DNA of 64,000 nucleotides, from assembly GCF_018100905.1 (NCBI RefSeq), contig NZ_JAGJEG010000004.1, positions 62,001-126,000 on the forward strand, read 5' to 3'. Shown piece by piece: positions 1 through 9,494 of this stretch; the stretch's first letter is position 1, and each line of letters begins with the position of its first letter. Both the position numbers and the translations under genes were made by a program. Origin of the DNA: Pseudoalteromonas sp. MMG010. GTDB lineage: Bacteria; Pseudomonadota; Gammaproteobacteria; Enterobacterales; Alteromonadaceae. Under the pieces are notes generated by a model. It did no database searches, was not told the DNA's origin, and saw only the letters and a list, made by a program, of their open reading frames with translations.

Positions 1-131
1 AATTAACAGAGCCAATGCTTAGACCTATCCGTAAAGTCATTCCACCTATGGGTGGGTTCGATTTATCAATTTTGGTCTTAATTATCGCAATTCAATTTAT
101 ACAAAAGTTATTAATTGATTTATTCATTTAA
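1..131 (+). CDS. YggT family membrane protein, C-terminal fragment
   Basis: The window opens inside this gene. Reading from base 3 gives about 42 residues ending in TAA at 129-131, with LRPIRKVIPPMGGFDLS followed by a hydrophobic helix ending LIDLFI. That pattern (a proline/glycine loop with GGFD, then a final membrane helix) is typical of the C-terminal repeat of YggT-family integral membrane proteins. In related bacteria yggT lies directly upstream of the DUF4426 and rdgB genes, as here. The function of the family is poorly defined. The start lies outside the window. Confidence 0.75.
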   Translation, partial: LTEPMLRPIRKVIPPMGGFDLSILVLIIAIQFIQKLLIDLFI

Positions 132-156
132 TCACTTTTATTAAAACAACATTCGA

Positions 157-179
157 AGAGGTCATTTGGCCTCTTTTTT
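157..179 (+). terminator. intrinsic terminator after the YggT gene
   Basis: AGAGGTC and GGCCTCT form a 7-bp stem (one T-G pair) with a 4-base loop, followed directly by a run of T. It separates the YggT gene from the DUF4426 gene that starts about 20 bases later, so that gene probably has its own promoter or depends on readthrough. Confidence 0.75.
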
Positions 180-200
180 ATAGGTTTGCAGGAGATAACT

Positions 201-644
201 ATGCAGCGTTTATTTTCACTTTTTGCAATGCTAACCCTCGTATTGGCATTTACTAGCAAAGCACAACAAATGCCTGGCGCACAATATAAAGAGCTCGGTG
301 ATTGGCAGGTACACTACATTGCTTTTCCATCAACCTTTATTCAGCCAAATATAGCTCAAGCCTATGGCCTTGAGCGCAGTGGTTACAAAGGTATTGTTAA
401 TATTTCCATTTTAAAAAATGACGCCCAAAATAGTGCTCAAACAGCGGTTTTAACCGGTACAGCAAAAAATCTACTCGGTAATAAGCAAACCCTTAACTTT
501 AAAGAAGTTAAAGAAGGTGATGCGATTTATTATTTAGCACAAGTAGATTACAGCAACGAAGAAGTATTACGCTTTGAAATAGCTATAAAACAAAACAACC
601 AATTTCACACCCTGAAATTCCAACAAAAATTTTACGTAGATTAA
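201..644 (+). CDS. DUF4426 domain protein, exported
   Basis: This is a 147-residue protein with an N-terminal signal peptide ([23 protein letters not shown]) and a mature part matching the DUF4426 family by length, by context and by its [10 protein letters not shown] start and C-terminal KFYVD. The function is unknown; the protein should be periplasmic. The ATG at 201 is chosen because AGGAG sits 6 bases upstream. A TTG at 186 is in frame but overlaps that ribosome site. It is followed 7 bases later by rdgB, and the pair is conserved next to yggT in Vibrionales and Alteromonadales. Confidence 0.8.
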   Translation: MQRLFSLFAMLTLVLAFTSKAQQMPGAQYKELGDWQVHYIAFPSTFIQPNIAQAYGLERSGYKGIVNISILKNDAQNSAQTAVLTGTAKNLLGNKQTLNFKEVKEGDAIYYLAQVDYSNEEVLRFEIAIKQNNQFHTLKFQQKFYVD

Positions 645-651
645 GCCCATT

Positions 652-1251
652 ATGAGCAAAACTTTAGTGCTTGCCACAGGCAACCGTGGAAAAGTCGATG
701 AGCTGGCAAGCATGCTAAGCCCATTAAATATTAATGTAGTACCGCAAAGCGAATTTAACGTTGGTGAAGTGGCTGAAACCGGCACCACCTTTGTTGAAAA
801 CGCCATAATTAAAGCCCGCCATGCCGCTAAAATAACGTCAATGCCCGCAATAGCTGACGATTCAGGGCTTGAAGTAGATGGTTTAAATGGCGCTCCAGGT
901 GTTTATTCAGCACGCTATAGTGGTGATGATGCAAGCGATCAACAAAATATTGATAAACTGATGCATGAGCTCGGTGATAACCCTGTTCGCAGTGCACGTT
1001 TTTGGTGTGTATTAGTGTTTATGCGCCATAGCGAAGATCCAACGCCACTCATTTGCAGTGCGAGTTGGGAAGGTGAAATTACTTTAAAACAACACGGTGA
1101 AGGTGGCTTTGGCTACGATCCGGTGTTTTTTATCCCTGAATTAAATTGCACTAGCGCACAGCTGAGTAAAAGCCAAAAAAATGCAATAAGTCATCGCGCT
1201 CAAGCATTAGCTAAATTATTAGATGCTTTAAAACTAAAAGGCGGCCTGTGA
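652..1251 (+). CDS. rdgB: XTP/dITP pyrophosphatase (Ham1 family)
   Basis: The enzyme hydrolyses non-canonical purine triphosphates (ITP, dITP, XTP) to the monophosphate and pyrophosphate, keeping deaminated bases out of DNA and RNA. At 199 residues it has the normal length. Visible motifs are TGNRGK (residues 9-14), FVENA (47-51), the metal-binding ADDSGLEVD (68-76), GFGYDPVF, and SHRAQAL near the C-terminus. Its stop codon overlaps the GTG start of hemW (GTGA), the usual arrangement, so the two are probably translated together. Confidence 0.95.
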   Translation: MSKTLVLATGNRGKVDELASMLSPLNINVVPQSEFNVGEVAETGTTFVENAIIKARHAAKITSMPAIADDSGLEVDGLNGAPGVYSARYSGDDASDQQNIDKLMHELGDNPVRSARFWCVLVFMRHSEDPTPLICSASWEGEITLKQHGEGGFGYDPVFFIPELNCTSAQLSKSQKNAISHRAQALAKLLDALKLKGGL

Positions 1252-2384
1252 TCCTACCTCCTCTGAGTTTATATATTCATGTGCCTTGGTGTGTGCAAAA
1301 GTGCCCTTATTGCGACTTTAATAGTCATGGTCAAAAAGGCGAAATACCTGAGGCTGAATATGTACAGCATTTAATTGATGACCTAAAAGCCGACTTACAT
1401 CTGGTACAAGGTCGTAAAATTCACAGTATATTTATCGGTGGCGGCACACCGAGCTTATTAACGGGCAGTGCATACACTCGCCTTATCAATGAAATAGATA
1501 ACCTAATTGGTTTAGCACCGCAGTGCGAAATCACTCTAGAAGCGAATCCAGGGACTGTTGAAACAAATCGCTTTAAAGAATATGTAAATGCAGGCATAAA
1601 CCGGATTTCTATCGGGGTGCAAAGCATGCAAAATGACAAGCTAAAAGCCCTAGGTCGAATCCACGGAGCCGATGAAGCTGTTTATGCCGCTGAGCAAGCA
1701 AAAGAGGCCGGATTAAATAGCTTTAACTTAGATTTAATGCATGGACTACCTGGGCAAACTCTCGATGACGCCCTGAGTGATTTAAAGAAAATCATTGCCT
1801 TAAATCCACCGCACATATCGTGGTATCAACTCACGATAGAGCCCAATACTCAGTTTGCTTCTAAGCCACCGACGTTGCCACACGATGACACCTTATGGGA
1901 TATTCAAGAACAAGGCCAAGCATTATTAGCACAAGCCGGCTATATCCAATACGAAATATCAGGTTATGCAAAACCAGGCTTTCAATGTCAGCATAACTTA
2001 AATTATTGGCGCTTTGGCGATTATATCGGTATCGGCTGTGGTGCACATGGTAAAGTAACAAATGCCAAAACGCAGGTGATAACGCGTACCGAAAAGGTAA
2101 AACATCCCCGTGGCTATATGGATATGGTGAAGCCTTATTTATATAAAAGCTGGCAGGTGGCACAAGATGATTTAGCATTTGAGTTTTTTATGAATCGATT
2201 TCGTCTCTTTGAGCCCTGCCCTATTGATGATTTTTCCGTGCTAACTCATCAGCCATTAGAGTCTGTTGAAAATGCGCTGGCACAAGCAAAGACAAATAAA
2301 CTGCTCACACAGACAAAGCAACAATGGCAAGTGACTCAAAAAGGGCATCGTTTTTTAAATGATCTGCTAGAGTTATTTGTTTAA
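1248..2384 (+). CDS. hemW: radical SAM heme chaperone HemW
   Basis: A 378-residue radical SAM protein of the HemN/HemW family. The cluster-binding motif CVQKCPYC places cysteines at 15, 19 and 22, followed by GGGTPSLL and a SAM-binding region. HemW proteins bind heme and deliver it to respiratory enzymes; they lack the coproporphyrinogen oxidase activity of HemN, and many older annotations confuse the two. The GTG at 1248 is supported by the start of E. coli HemW, which has the same LPPLSLYIH just after its first residues, and by the 4-base overlap with rdgB. Confidence 0.92.
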   Translation: MILPPLSLYIHVPWCVQKCPYCDFNSHGQKGEIPEAEYVQHLIDDLKADLHLVQGRKIHSIFIGGGTPSLLTGSAYTRLINEIDNLIGLAPQCEITLEANPGTVETNRFKEYVNAGINRISIGVQSMQNDKLKALGRIHGADEAVYAAEQAKEAGLNSFNLDLMHGLPGQTLDDALSDLKKIIALNPPHISWYQLTIEPNTQFASKPPTLPHDDTLWDIQEQGQALLAQAGYIQYEISGYAKPGFQCQHNLNYWRFGDYIGIGCGAHGKVTNAKTQVITRTEKVKHPRGYMDMVKPYLYKSWQVAQDDLAFEFFMNRFRLFEPCPIDDFSVLTHQPLESVENALAQAKTNKLLTQTKQQWQVTQKGHRFLNDLLELFV

Positions 2385-2454
2385 TGCCGATATAAAACGG
2401 TAATTTATAATAATAATTTTACCCAACTGGGTTTCTAACAACAAAGGGAAAAAA

Positions 2455-4287
2455 ATGCGTAAACTTACTTTTATCGCAGCAGCAATAAGCGCTGCATTAT
2501 TAGGTGGCTGTCAGCAGACAGCTGAAAAACCGACCTCAGAAATGGTAGTACAAGTCGCGCCGCAGCAAAGCGAAATAGATCGCGCCAATGCCTTTTTTGA
2601 TGACACATTTAAACGTGATGTCATGCAAAGCCCTATCTATCAAACATACATGGGGATAAAAAAAGATTACGATAAATGGGATGATGGCAGCGAAGCTGAA
2701 GTACTTAAAAGTCACGCACAAACAAAAGCAGACTTAGTTGAATTAAAAACAATTAACCGAGACCTACTTGATGCATCAACGCAAGTAAGTTACGACTTAA
2801 AAAAACAAGCACTTGAAAATTCGATTGCCGACTTTAAATGGCGATACCATAACTACCCGGTAAATCAAATGTTTGGTACGCACTCTATGGTGCCTGCGTT
2901 TTTAATTAACCAACATCAAATTAGTAATGTTGATGATGCCAAGGCCTATATTTCTCGCCTTAATGGGGTACCAAAAGTATTTGAACAGTTAGTTACTGAT
3001 TTAACAGTACGTGCTGATAAAGGTATTATCGCTCCTAAATTTGTTTTTCCACATGTGATTGATTCAAGTAAAAACATTATTAAAGGCGCCCCTTTTGAAC
3101 AAGGTGAAGATTCAACGCTGCTTAGTGACTTTAAACGTAAAGTATCTGCACTTGAAATAACACAAGAAGAAAAAGAGACACTAATAGCGCAAGCTACTGA
3201 TGCACTAACATCGGCGGTAAAACCCGCTTATTCAACGTTAATAAATTTTTTAGCACAACTTGAAAAACGTGCCGATGATCGTGACGGCGCTTGGAAGTTA
3301 CCTGATGGTGCTGATTTTTATAACAACGCATTAAAAAGAACCACCACCACTGATTTAACAGCAAAAGAGATCCATGCTGTTGGTTTAGCTGAAGTTGCAC
3401 GTATTCATGATGAAATGCGTCAAATTAAAGAAAAAGTGGGCTTTAAAGGTGACTTAAAAGCGTTTATGCAGTTTATGAAAACAGATAAGCAATTTTACTT
3501 ACCAAATACTGAAGCAGGTAAAGAGCAATACTTAAGCGAGGCTACAGCTTTAATTAACACCATGAAGTCGCGTTTAGATGAGTTATTTATTGTAAAACCA
3601 AAAGCAGATATGGTTGTAAAACGCGTTGAAGCTTTCCGTGAAAAAGCAGCGGGTAAAGCCTTTTATCAACAACCAGCACCGGATGGTTCTCGTCCAGGTA
3701 TTTACTACGCAAACCTTTACGATATGCAAGCAATGCCCACCTATCAAATGGAAGCACTGGCATATCACGAAGGTATTCCAGGACACCATATGCAAATAGC
3801 GATTTCGCAAGAGCTAGAAGGTGTTCCAGAGTTTCGTAAATATGGCCGTTACACCGCTTACACTGAAGGCTGGGGGTTATACTCTGAGTTTATACCAAAA
3901 GAAATGGGCATGTATTCAGACCCGTACTCAGATTTTGGTCGCCTCTCTATGGAGCTTTGGCGTGCATGTCGTTTAGTGGTAGACACCGGTATTCATGCAA
4001 TGAAGTGGGATCGCCAAACAGGTATTGATTACTATGTAAATAATACGCCAAATGCAACTTCAGATGCGGTTAAAATGGTTGAACGCCACATTGTAATGCC
4101 TTCACAAGCAACCGCTTACAAAGTAGGTATGCTTAAAATACTTGAACTACGTGAAGCAGCTAAAATGGAGCTGGGTGATAAGTTTGATATACGTCAATTC
4201 CATGATGTAGTTCTTAAAAATGGCCCTCTTCCACTGAACTTATTAGAAAAGTTTGTAAATGAATGGGTTGCAAGCAAAAAAAGTTAA
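2455..4287 (+). CDS. DUF885 family lipoprotein, putative metallopeptidase
   Basis: A 610-residue protein with a lipoprotein signal (LLGGC, lipidated Cys19), so probably anchored in the envelope. The body matches DUF885. It contains HEGIPGHHM starting at His438, an HE...HH pattern expected to bind a metal, and a later YTEGWGLY segment typical of the family. DUF885 members are regarded as M32-like metallopeptidases, but the substrate is unknown. A GGG-containing ribosome site lies just before the ATG. A terminator follows at 4315, so it looks like a single-gene unit. Confidence 0.85.
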   Translation: MRKLTFIAAAISAALLGGCQQTAEKPTSEMVVQVAPQQSEIDRANAFFDDTFKRDVMQSPIYQTYMGIKKDYDKWDDGSEAEVLKSHAQTKADLVELKTINRDLLDASTQVSYDLKKQALENSIADFKWRYHNYPVNQMFGTHSMVPAFLINQHQISNVDDAKAYISRLNGVPKVFEQLVTDLTVRADKGIIAPKFVFPHVIDSSKNIIKGAPFEQGEDSTLLSDFKRKVSALEITQEEKETLIAQATDALTSAVKPAYSTLINFLAQLEKRADDRDGAWKLPDGADFYNNALKRTTTTDLTAKEIHAVGLAEVARIHDEMRQIKEKVGFKGDLKAFMQFMKTDKQFYLPNTEAGKEQYLSEATALINTMKSRLDELFIVKPKADMVVKRVEAFREKAAGKAFYQQPAPDGSRPGIYYANLYDMQAMPTYQMEALAYHEGIPGHHMQIAISQELEGVPEFRKYGRYTAYTEGWGLYSEFIPKEMGMYSDPYSDFGRLSMELWRACRLVVDTGIHAMKWDRQTGIDYYVNNTPNATSDAVKMVERHIVMPSQATAYKVGMLKILELREAAKMELGDKFDIRQFHDVVLKNGPLPLNLLEKFVNEWVASKKS

Positions 4288-4314
4288 GCGTTATTTTTAA
4301 TAACACATAAACTT

Positions 4315-4340
4315 AAAAGGTCGCCTAAGCGGCCTTTTGT
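4315..4340 (+). terminator. intrinsic terminator after the DUF885 gene
   Basis: AAAAGGTCGC and GCGGCCTTTT form a 10-bp stem (one T-G pair) around CTAA, with a T-rich 3' side. It lies 28 bases after the stop of the DUF885 gene. Confidence 0.8.
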
Positions 4341-4366
4341 TTATATTTATTTTAATAAGGATAATA

Positions 4367-5038
4367 ATGGATTTAAGTATACAATTACTCCGTGCGCGCA
4401 TTGCCAAACAGCAACTCAATGAGTTAGATAACGACTTTAAAAACCTAACGTCGCAGCAACAAGTATTGCAGCTTAAATATCTATTTCAAAGTGCGCTGCG
4501 AATGGACGTTAAATATCAATTTATGCAAAATGCAGCAACGCATATTTTAGCAACTAACCAACTTCCTGCAGAGTTTATTTCGCAATTTACACAACTCGAT
4601 GAATTAGTGTTTTTTACACCGGCACTGAAAGTAAATAAAGGCTTTATGACATACAATGAGCAAGGTAATGGCCTATTACATACATTATTTAGTCATGCTG
4701 ATGAAAGTACACTCCCTTTTAATTACATACGTTCACTAATGTTATTTGAATCTAACGAAGATCTATTAAGTGCCTTAGCTACGCCTAATGCACAAGGGCT
4801 TACCCCGGTGGCTTGCTATATTGCTTTTGCAAATAAAACGAACATACCAATTAAACATGAGTTTTCAGCCTTACTAGCGTTAATAGAAATAGAGCAAAAG
4901 CAAAATTCGCAGTACAAAGGAAATCTATTACCTTTTTTACAACCAACACGCTTGAATGAACCGACATTGTTACTCAGTGCGGCTTACTTACAACGCCCTA
5001 CTAGCGAAATAGCCCGTTTAGTTAAAAGTATGAATTAA
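4367..5038 (+). CDS. hypothetical protein, cytoplasmic
   Basis: A 223-residue protein with no signal peptide or membrane segment; I do not recognise the family. It looks mostly alpha-helical, with many Leu, Gln and Asn residues. The segment SALATPNAQGLTPVACYIAF resembles an ankyrin-like turn, but one such segment is not enough to name it. The ATG at 4367 is preferred over an upstream in-frame start at 4337 because AAGG lies 6 bases before it and the upstream start falls in the terminator. It converges with the SIMPL gene, overlapping by 4 bases. Confidence 0.7.
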   Translation: MDLSIQLLRARIAKQQLNELDNDFKNLTSQQQVLQLKYLFQSALRMDVKYQFMQNAATHILATNQLPAEFISQFTQLDELVFFTPALKVNKGFMTYNEQGNGLLHTLFSHADESTLPFNYIRSLMLFESNEDLLSALATPNAQGLTPVACYIAFANKTNIPIKHEFSALLALIEIEQKQNSQYKGNLLPFLQPTRLNEPTLLLSAAYLQRPTSEIARLVKSMN

Positions 5039-5751
5039 TCGACTAAGTAGTATTCAACACGGCTAACCACACGTACTTTCTTTATTGCTGGTGTATTCGA
5101 GTCGCGGGCACGAATGCTAAATTGCCCCTGATGAGCCGTTTTAATTTTACCTAATTTAGAATTAGAATCTTTGGCAAATTTTTGTGCTACTTCTCTTGCT
5201 TTTTCAGTCGCTTGTTGCACCATACTTGGTTTTATATTGTTTAAACCGTTAAATATATATTCTATTTTAGTTTGGTAACTGTCTTGTTCTATGGCAATGT
5301 TTTGTTTAGCTAACTGGCTAATCTGAGCAACCGCATTTTTTACTTTATCAAGTGCGTGACTATAAATAGTAACGGTAGAGCGAGCTAGGTATCTAAGCTT
5401 TTGATGCTGATTAACATACGCTTGTGTTTGCTGATCTTTTATTGATTGAACTCCCAATGATATCTCATCGTCATCAAAGCCATGCAGCTTTAAAAAGGCA
5501 ATAATTGCACTATTTTTTTGCTCAATACGCTGCACTAACACCTCTAAATTATTATCCGCATCTGTAAATTGTAATGGCCAAATAACCGTATCGGCAACAA
5601 CATCTCGTTCGGCCAAGCCTTTGACCACGACAGTACGATCCATTGCTTTTACTGCAAGTGCCGTGCTATTTAAAATGACTCCTAAGCCAAGTAATCCAAT
5701 TGCTAAAATTGCAGCGGCAATGGCTAAATTATAATTTGTTACTCGGCTCAT
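5035..5751 (-). CDS. SIMPL domain (DUF541) protein, membrane-anchored
   Basis: A 238-residue protein with one N-terminal hydrophobic segment (about residues 8-30) and a periplasmic SIMPL/DUF541 domain. Motifs fitting the family are RTVVVKGLAERDVVADT near the anchor and the repeated KAREVAQKFAKDSNSKLGKI-type segment. It is related to YggE, linked to oxidative stress defence in E. coli, but the biochemical role is not known. The ATG at 5751 is chosen because GGAG stands 6 bases upstream; an in-frame start 14 codons earlier lacks a ribosome site. Confidence 0.82.
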   Translation of the reverse strand: MSRVTNYNLAIAAAILAIGLLGLGVILNSTALAVKAMDRTVVVKGLAERDVVADTVIWPLQFTDADNNLEVLVQRIEQKNSAIIAFLKLHGFDDDEISLGVQSIKDQQTQAYVNQHQKLRYLARSTVTIYSHALDKVKNAVAQISQLAKQNIAIEQDSYQTKIEYIFNGLNNIKPSMVQQATEKAREVAQKFAKDSNSKLGKIKTAHQGQFSIRARDSNTPAIKKVRVVSRVEYYLVD

Positions 5752-5854
5752 ACTGGCTCCATGATTTGCTACTCGAAAATGTCCTGTAAACAAGGTACAT
5801 TAATAAGCTTAACAACGACTGAAAAAACACTCGCACATCAAACAGGATTTTAAA

Positions 5855-8521
5855 ATGAGCTTAAAACGAATTAGTCAGTTTTTTAACCCAAGATCAGTCG
5901 CGGTTATTGGCGCATCGAATGTATCAACTCGTGCGGGCTATGTGGTTATGCGTAATTTATTACAAGGAGGCTTTAAAGGCCCTATTATGCCGGTCACCCC
6001 CACACATACCGCGGTGCATGGTGTACTTGCTTATCCCCATATTTCAGCCCTGCCCAAAGTACCTGATCTTGCGATTATTTGTACCAACAAAAACACGCTA
6101 TTAGATATTATTGAACAGCTAGGTACACTCGGCTGCACCAGCGCAATAATTATTGCTGATGGATTGTCTAACGAACAAAAACAACAAATAAAACATATCG
6201 CCTCAGAATATAATGTGACTTTATTAGGGCCCAACTGCTTAGGCTTGCTGATCCCACATATTGGTTTAAATGCCAGTTTTTCACACACGGTCGCAAGTCC
6301 AGGTAAGCTGGCGTTTATTTCTCAATCAGCAGCGGTATGTTCAACTATTTTAGATTGGGCTAAAAATAAAGAGATTGGGTTTTCTTATTTTTTATCAGTC
6401 GGTGACTGCCTTGATATTGACTTTGATGAACTGCTTGATTTTTTTGGTCGTGATGCTAAAACCAAAGCAATATTATTATACATTGATAACATTGAAGATA
6501 TTAGAGGCTTTATTTCAGCAGCCAGAGCGGCGGCATTTAGTAAACCCGTTATTGCTATTAAAACCGGCCGTACCAGCGCAGGCGCACTCGCCGGAGAAAT
6601 ACACACTGGTGGAAAACAAAGCCCAGATGCGGTATACGACGCTCTATTTCAACGCGCTGGTATGTTAAGGGTAAATGATTTAACAGAGCTATTTGCTGCA
6701 ACCCAAACCCTGGCCATGCACCCCAAATTACTACAAGTAGAGCAATTAACTATTTTAACCAACGGCGGCGGTCCTGGGGTTATGGCCGTCGATGAGCTCA
6801 TAAAGGGCTCAGGCCAGCTTGCACAATTAAGTGATGACACACGTCAGGCTTTAAATAAAGTCATCCCACAATCTGATACCACTTCAAATCCTGTTGATAT
6901 ATTTGGCGATTCAGCACCATCTCGGTATAAACAAGCATTAGAAATTTTATTACGCGCAAGTGAAGTTAAAAACCTTTTAATTATTCATACACCGTCAGCT
7001 TTAGCACCGAGCGAAGATTACGCCAATATAATTGTTGAAACCCTTAAAACGATCCCTAAAATGGCTCGTCCCTATGTGATCACAAATTTTATGGGTGAAG
7101 ATGCTGCGTATGCCGCCAGAAAAGTGTGTAGCAATTATGCCATTCCAACCTATCGTACTCCCGAAGGTGCTGTCAGCGCTTTTATGCATTTAGTGACATA
7201 TCGCCGTAACCAAAAACATTTAACGCAAACACCGGAGTCAAATACACTCGATACAAAAATAAATCGTCAAGGTGCTAATACACTAATTACAGAACATTTA
7301 GCCCAACAACAGTTTTATTTATCGACTCATCAAGCGCGCAAAGTGTTGAGTAACTATGGCGTTGAGTGCATTAAAACAGAGGTGGCTTTCAATCCCGAAC
7401 AAGCAAAACAGCAAGCTATTAAGCTAGGCTTTCCGGTTGCGCTTAAATTAATTAGCCCTAGTATCGCCTCTAAATCTGAGGTCGGTGGTGTGGTATTGAA
7501 TCTTAATGATGCACAAGAGGTAGAACAAACGGCTGTTGCTATGCTAAAACGCATTAAAAACACCTATCCGCATGCCATTATTGAAGGGTTTTCACTACAA
7601 AAAATGGCACCAAGAGCCGGCGCTAATGAATTACGTATTGCAATTAAAACCGAACCAAACTTTGGTCCTGTTATTTTACTCGGTGAGGCGGGGAATGGCC
7701 TTGAGTATGCCCAAGCTGCAGTAGCTTTACCCCCATTAAATATGAACTTAGCAAAATACTTGATTGCTGCGGCACATGATAAGGGCGTATTAAAAGATCG
7801 AATTTTGCCCGAAAAAGTTGATAAATACAGGTTGTGCGCACTCCTTACTCGCATTTCCCAACTCATCATCGATCAGCCCGATATTACCTCATTAGAGCTT
7901 AATCCTATTTTAGCCAGTAATGGGCAATTTTTAGTACTCGATGCCAGTATTAATATCCATCCGTATAAGGCTGCGGCCAATAAAAAGCGTTTATCTATTC
8001 GACCTTACCCAATTAACTTAGTTAAAGAAGTGACTTTAAAAGATCATTCTCAAGCGACTCTTCGCCCCATCAGACCTGAAGACGAGCAGGCACATAAAGA
8101 TTTCGATGCTTCATTAAATAAAGAGGATAGATACAAGCGCTTCTTTGGCGAATTACCACAATTTAATCATGATCAATTAGCAAAAATGACGCAAATTGAT
8201 TACGACCGAGAAATGGCGTTTATTGTTACTCAGCGTCGAAATGGCACCGCATGTACATTAGGTGTGTCGAGGGTGATTATGGACCCTGATAATTTACATG
8301 CTGAGTTTGCCACCGTTGTTCGTTCTAACTATCAAGGTTTAGGCTTAGGACGCATGCTCATGCAAGCTGCAATTGATTACTGTAAACACCAAGGGGTTGA
8401 AGTAATTGAAGGGATAACGCTACCCGAAAATACCGGAATGATTGAATTAGCACGTAAATTGGGGTTTGTCATAACCCGTGATTTTGAAGAAGGCAGCGTC
8501 AATATGGTTTTAACGTTTTGA
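5855..8521 (+). CDS. patZ: acyl-CoA synthetase (ADP-forming)-like protein with C-terminal GNAT domain (Pat/PatZ type)
   Basis: An 888-residue fusion, the same size as the E. coli lysine acetyltransferase PatZ (YfiQ). Order: CoA-binding domain (residues 1-130, PRSVAVIGAS near the start), succinyl-CoA-ligase-like domains (150-460), ATP-grasp domain (490-700), and a GNAT acetyltransferase domain (from about 735) with the acetyl-CoA loop YQGLGLGRML. Family members acetylate lysines, classically inactivating acetyl-CoA synthetase. His250 in IHTGG falls where ADP-forming acetyl-CoA synthetases have their phosphorylated histidine, so residual ligase activity cannot be excluded. The stop overlaps the start of the downstream channel gene. 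Confidence 0.88.
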   Translation: MSLKRISQFFNPRSVAVIGASNVSTRAGYVVMRNLLQGGFKGPIMPVTPTHTAVHGVLAYPHISALPKVPDLAIICTNKNTLLDIIEQLGTLGCTSAIIIADGLSNEQKQQIKHIASEYNVTLLGPNCLGLLIPHIGLNASFSHTVASPGKLAFISQSAAVCSTILDWAKNKEIGFSYFLSVGDCLDIDFDELLDFFGRDAKTKAILLYIDNIEDIRGFISAARAAAFSKPVIAIKTGRTSAGALAGEIHTGGKQSPDAVYDALFQRAGMLRVNDLTELFAATQTLAMHPKLLQVEQLTILTNGGGPGVMAVDELIKGSGQLAQLSDDTRQALNKVIPQSDTTSNPVDIFGDSAPSRYKQALEILLRASEVKNLLIIHTPSALAPSEDYANIIVETLKTIPKMARPYVITNFMGEDAAYAARKVCSNYAIPTYRTPEGAVSAFMHLVTYRRNQKHLTQTPESNTLDTKINRQGANTLITEHLAQQQFYLSTHQARKVLSNYGVECIKTEVAFNPEQAKQQAIKLGFPVALKLISPSIASKSEVGGVVLNLNDAQEVEQTAVAMLKRIKNTYPHAIIEGFSLQKMAPRAGANELRIAIKTEPNFGPVILLGEAGNGLEYAQAAVALPPLNMNLAKYLIAAAHDKGVLKDRILPEKVDKYRLCALLTRISQLIIDQPDITSLELNPILASNGQFLVLDASINIHPYKAAANKKRLSIRPYPINLVKEVTLKDHSQATLRPIRPEDEQAHKDFDASLNKEDRYKRFFGELPQFNHDQLAKMTQIDYDREMAFIVTQRRNGTACTLGVSRVIMDPDNLHAEFATVVRSNYQGLGLGRMLMQAAIDYCKHQGVEVIEGITLPENTGMIELARKLGFVITRDFEEGSVNMVLTF

Positions 8522-9477
8522 GTAATCAAAAAATCAGTAACAGAAAAAAATTCGCTTTACTCTTAGAAGGGCAAGCGCATTACCATAAACGCAGTCATCA
8601 GTTAGACATGTTATTAATCTGCATTATTTTAGTTAATGTAGTGGCAATTGTACTTGAATCTGTCCCTGTGATTTCGCAGCAATACGCACTAGAATTTTTA
8701 GTGTTAGAAATAGCTTCGGTTGCCATTTTTAGTATTGAATATATCGCACGGATCTGGGCGAGTGTTGATAAAAGTAAATACGCCAGCCTGCCCTGTTCAA
8801 ATACAAAAAAGCGTTTACGTTATATGATTTCGCCATTAGCGATTATTGACTTAATTGCTATTTTACCTAGTTTAATGATGTTTATAACCCCACTCGATTT
8901 GCGCTTTTTACGTGTTCTTCGGTTATTACGGGTATTTAAACTCACACGATACTCACGCGCGATGCAACTCTTACTGCAAGCTTTTAAAGATGAAAGTAGC
9001 TCGATGTTAGCGGCCTTTTTTATTATGGCTGTCGTGCTTATTTTAGCGTCATGTGGTGTGTATTTACTTGAGCATAAAGTGCAACCAGAAAAGTTCGGCT
9101 CTATTCCAGCTGCCATGTGGTGGGCAATGGCAACACTAACAACTGTAGGGTATGGCGACGTAGTACCGATAACGGCTTTAGGTAAGTTATTTGGCGGTAT
9201 TATTACATTAGTGAGTATGGGAATGGTCGCTATTCCTACAGGCTTACTCGCCTCTAGCTTTTCAGAACAAATTCGTAAACGCCGCCAAGCCTTTGCCGAT
9301 GCTGTGCATCAAGAGATCCAACTCGGCACGCTTAATACACAACAGTACGAACAGTTAGAATTAATTCGTTGTAAGCTCGGCTTGAGTAAATTAGATGCCA
9401 ATAAAGCAATTAAAGCGCAATTAAATGCCCGCAATAGTCACTTATTTTGTAAGCATTGCGGTCAGCGTCAAGATTAA
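8518..9477 (+). CDS. voltage-gated potassium channel / ion transporter
   Basis: A 319-residue six-helix cation channel subunit. S1 begins near residue 31; the S4 sensor at about 129-147 has arginines at regular spacing (RFLRVLRLLRVFKLTRYSR); the pore carries the potassium filter TVGYGD at 209-214. The C-terminal cytoplasmic tail ends with a CKHCG motif. It should form a tetrameric inner-membrane K+ channel. The start is a TTG that overlaps the preceding stop (TTGA), suggesting translational coupling to the Pat-type gene. No ATG occurs before S1, so the TTG is favoured, although the ribosome site is weak. Confidence 0.88.
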   Translation: MSNQKISNRKKFALLLEGQAHYHKRSHQLDMLLICIILVNVVAIVLESVPVISQQYALEFLVLEIASVAIFSIEYIARIWASVDKSKYASLPCSNTKKRLRYMISPLAIIDLIAILPSLMMFITPLDLRFLRVLRLLRVFKLTRYSRAMQLLLQAFKDESSSMLAAFFIMAVVLILASCGVYLLEHKVQPEKFGSIPAAMWWAMATLTTVGYGDVVPITALGKLFGGIITLVSMGMVAIPTGLLASSFSEQIRKRRQAFADAVHQEIQLGTLNTQQYEQLELIRCKLGLSKLDANKAIKAQLNARNSHLFCKHCGQRQD

Positions 9478-9494
9478 ACTCATTAGTGAAATAC

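Noticed and set aside
1861..2178. 105-codon minus-strand frame inside hemW
   Set aside because: It is antisense to a well-supported gene and has no protein-family features.
2420..2440. ACCCA/TGGGT hairpin before the DUF885 gene as terminator of hemW
   Set aside because: The stem is only 5 bp with a 2-base loop and a weak tail.
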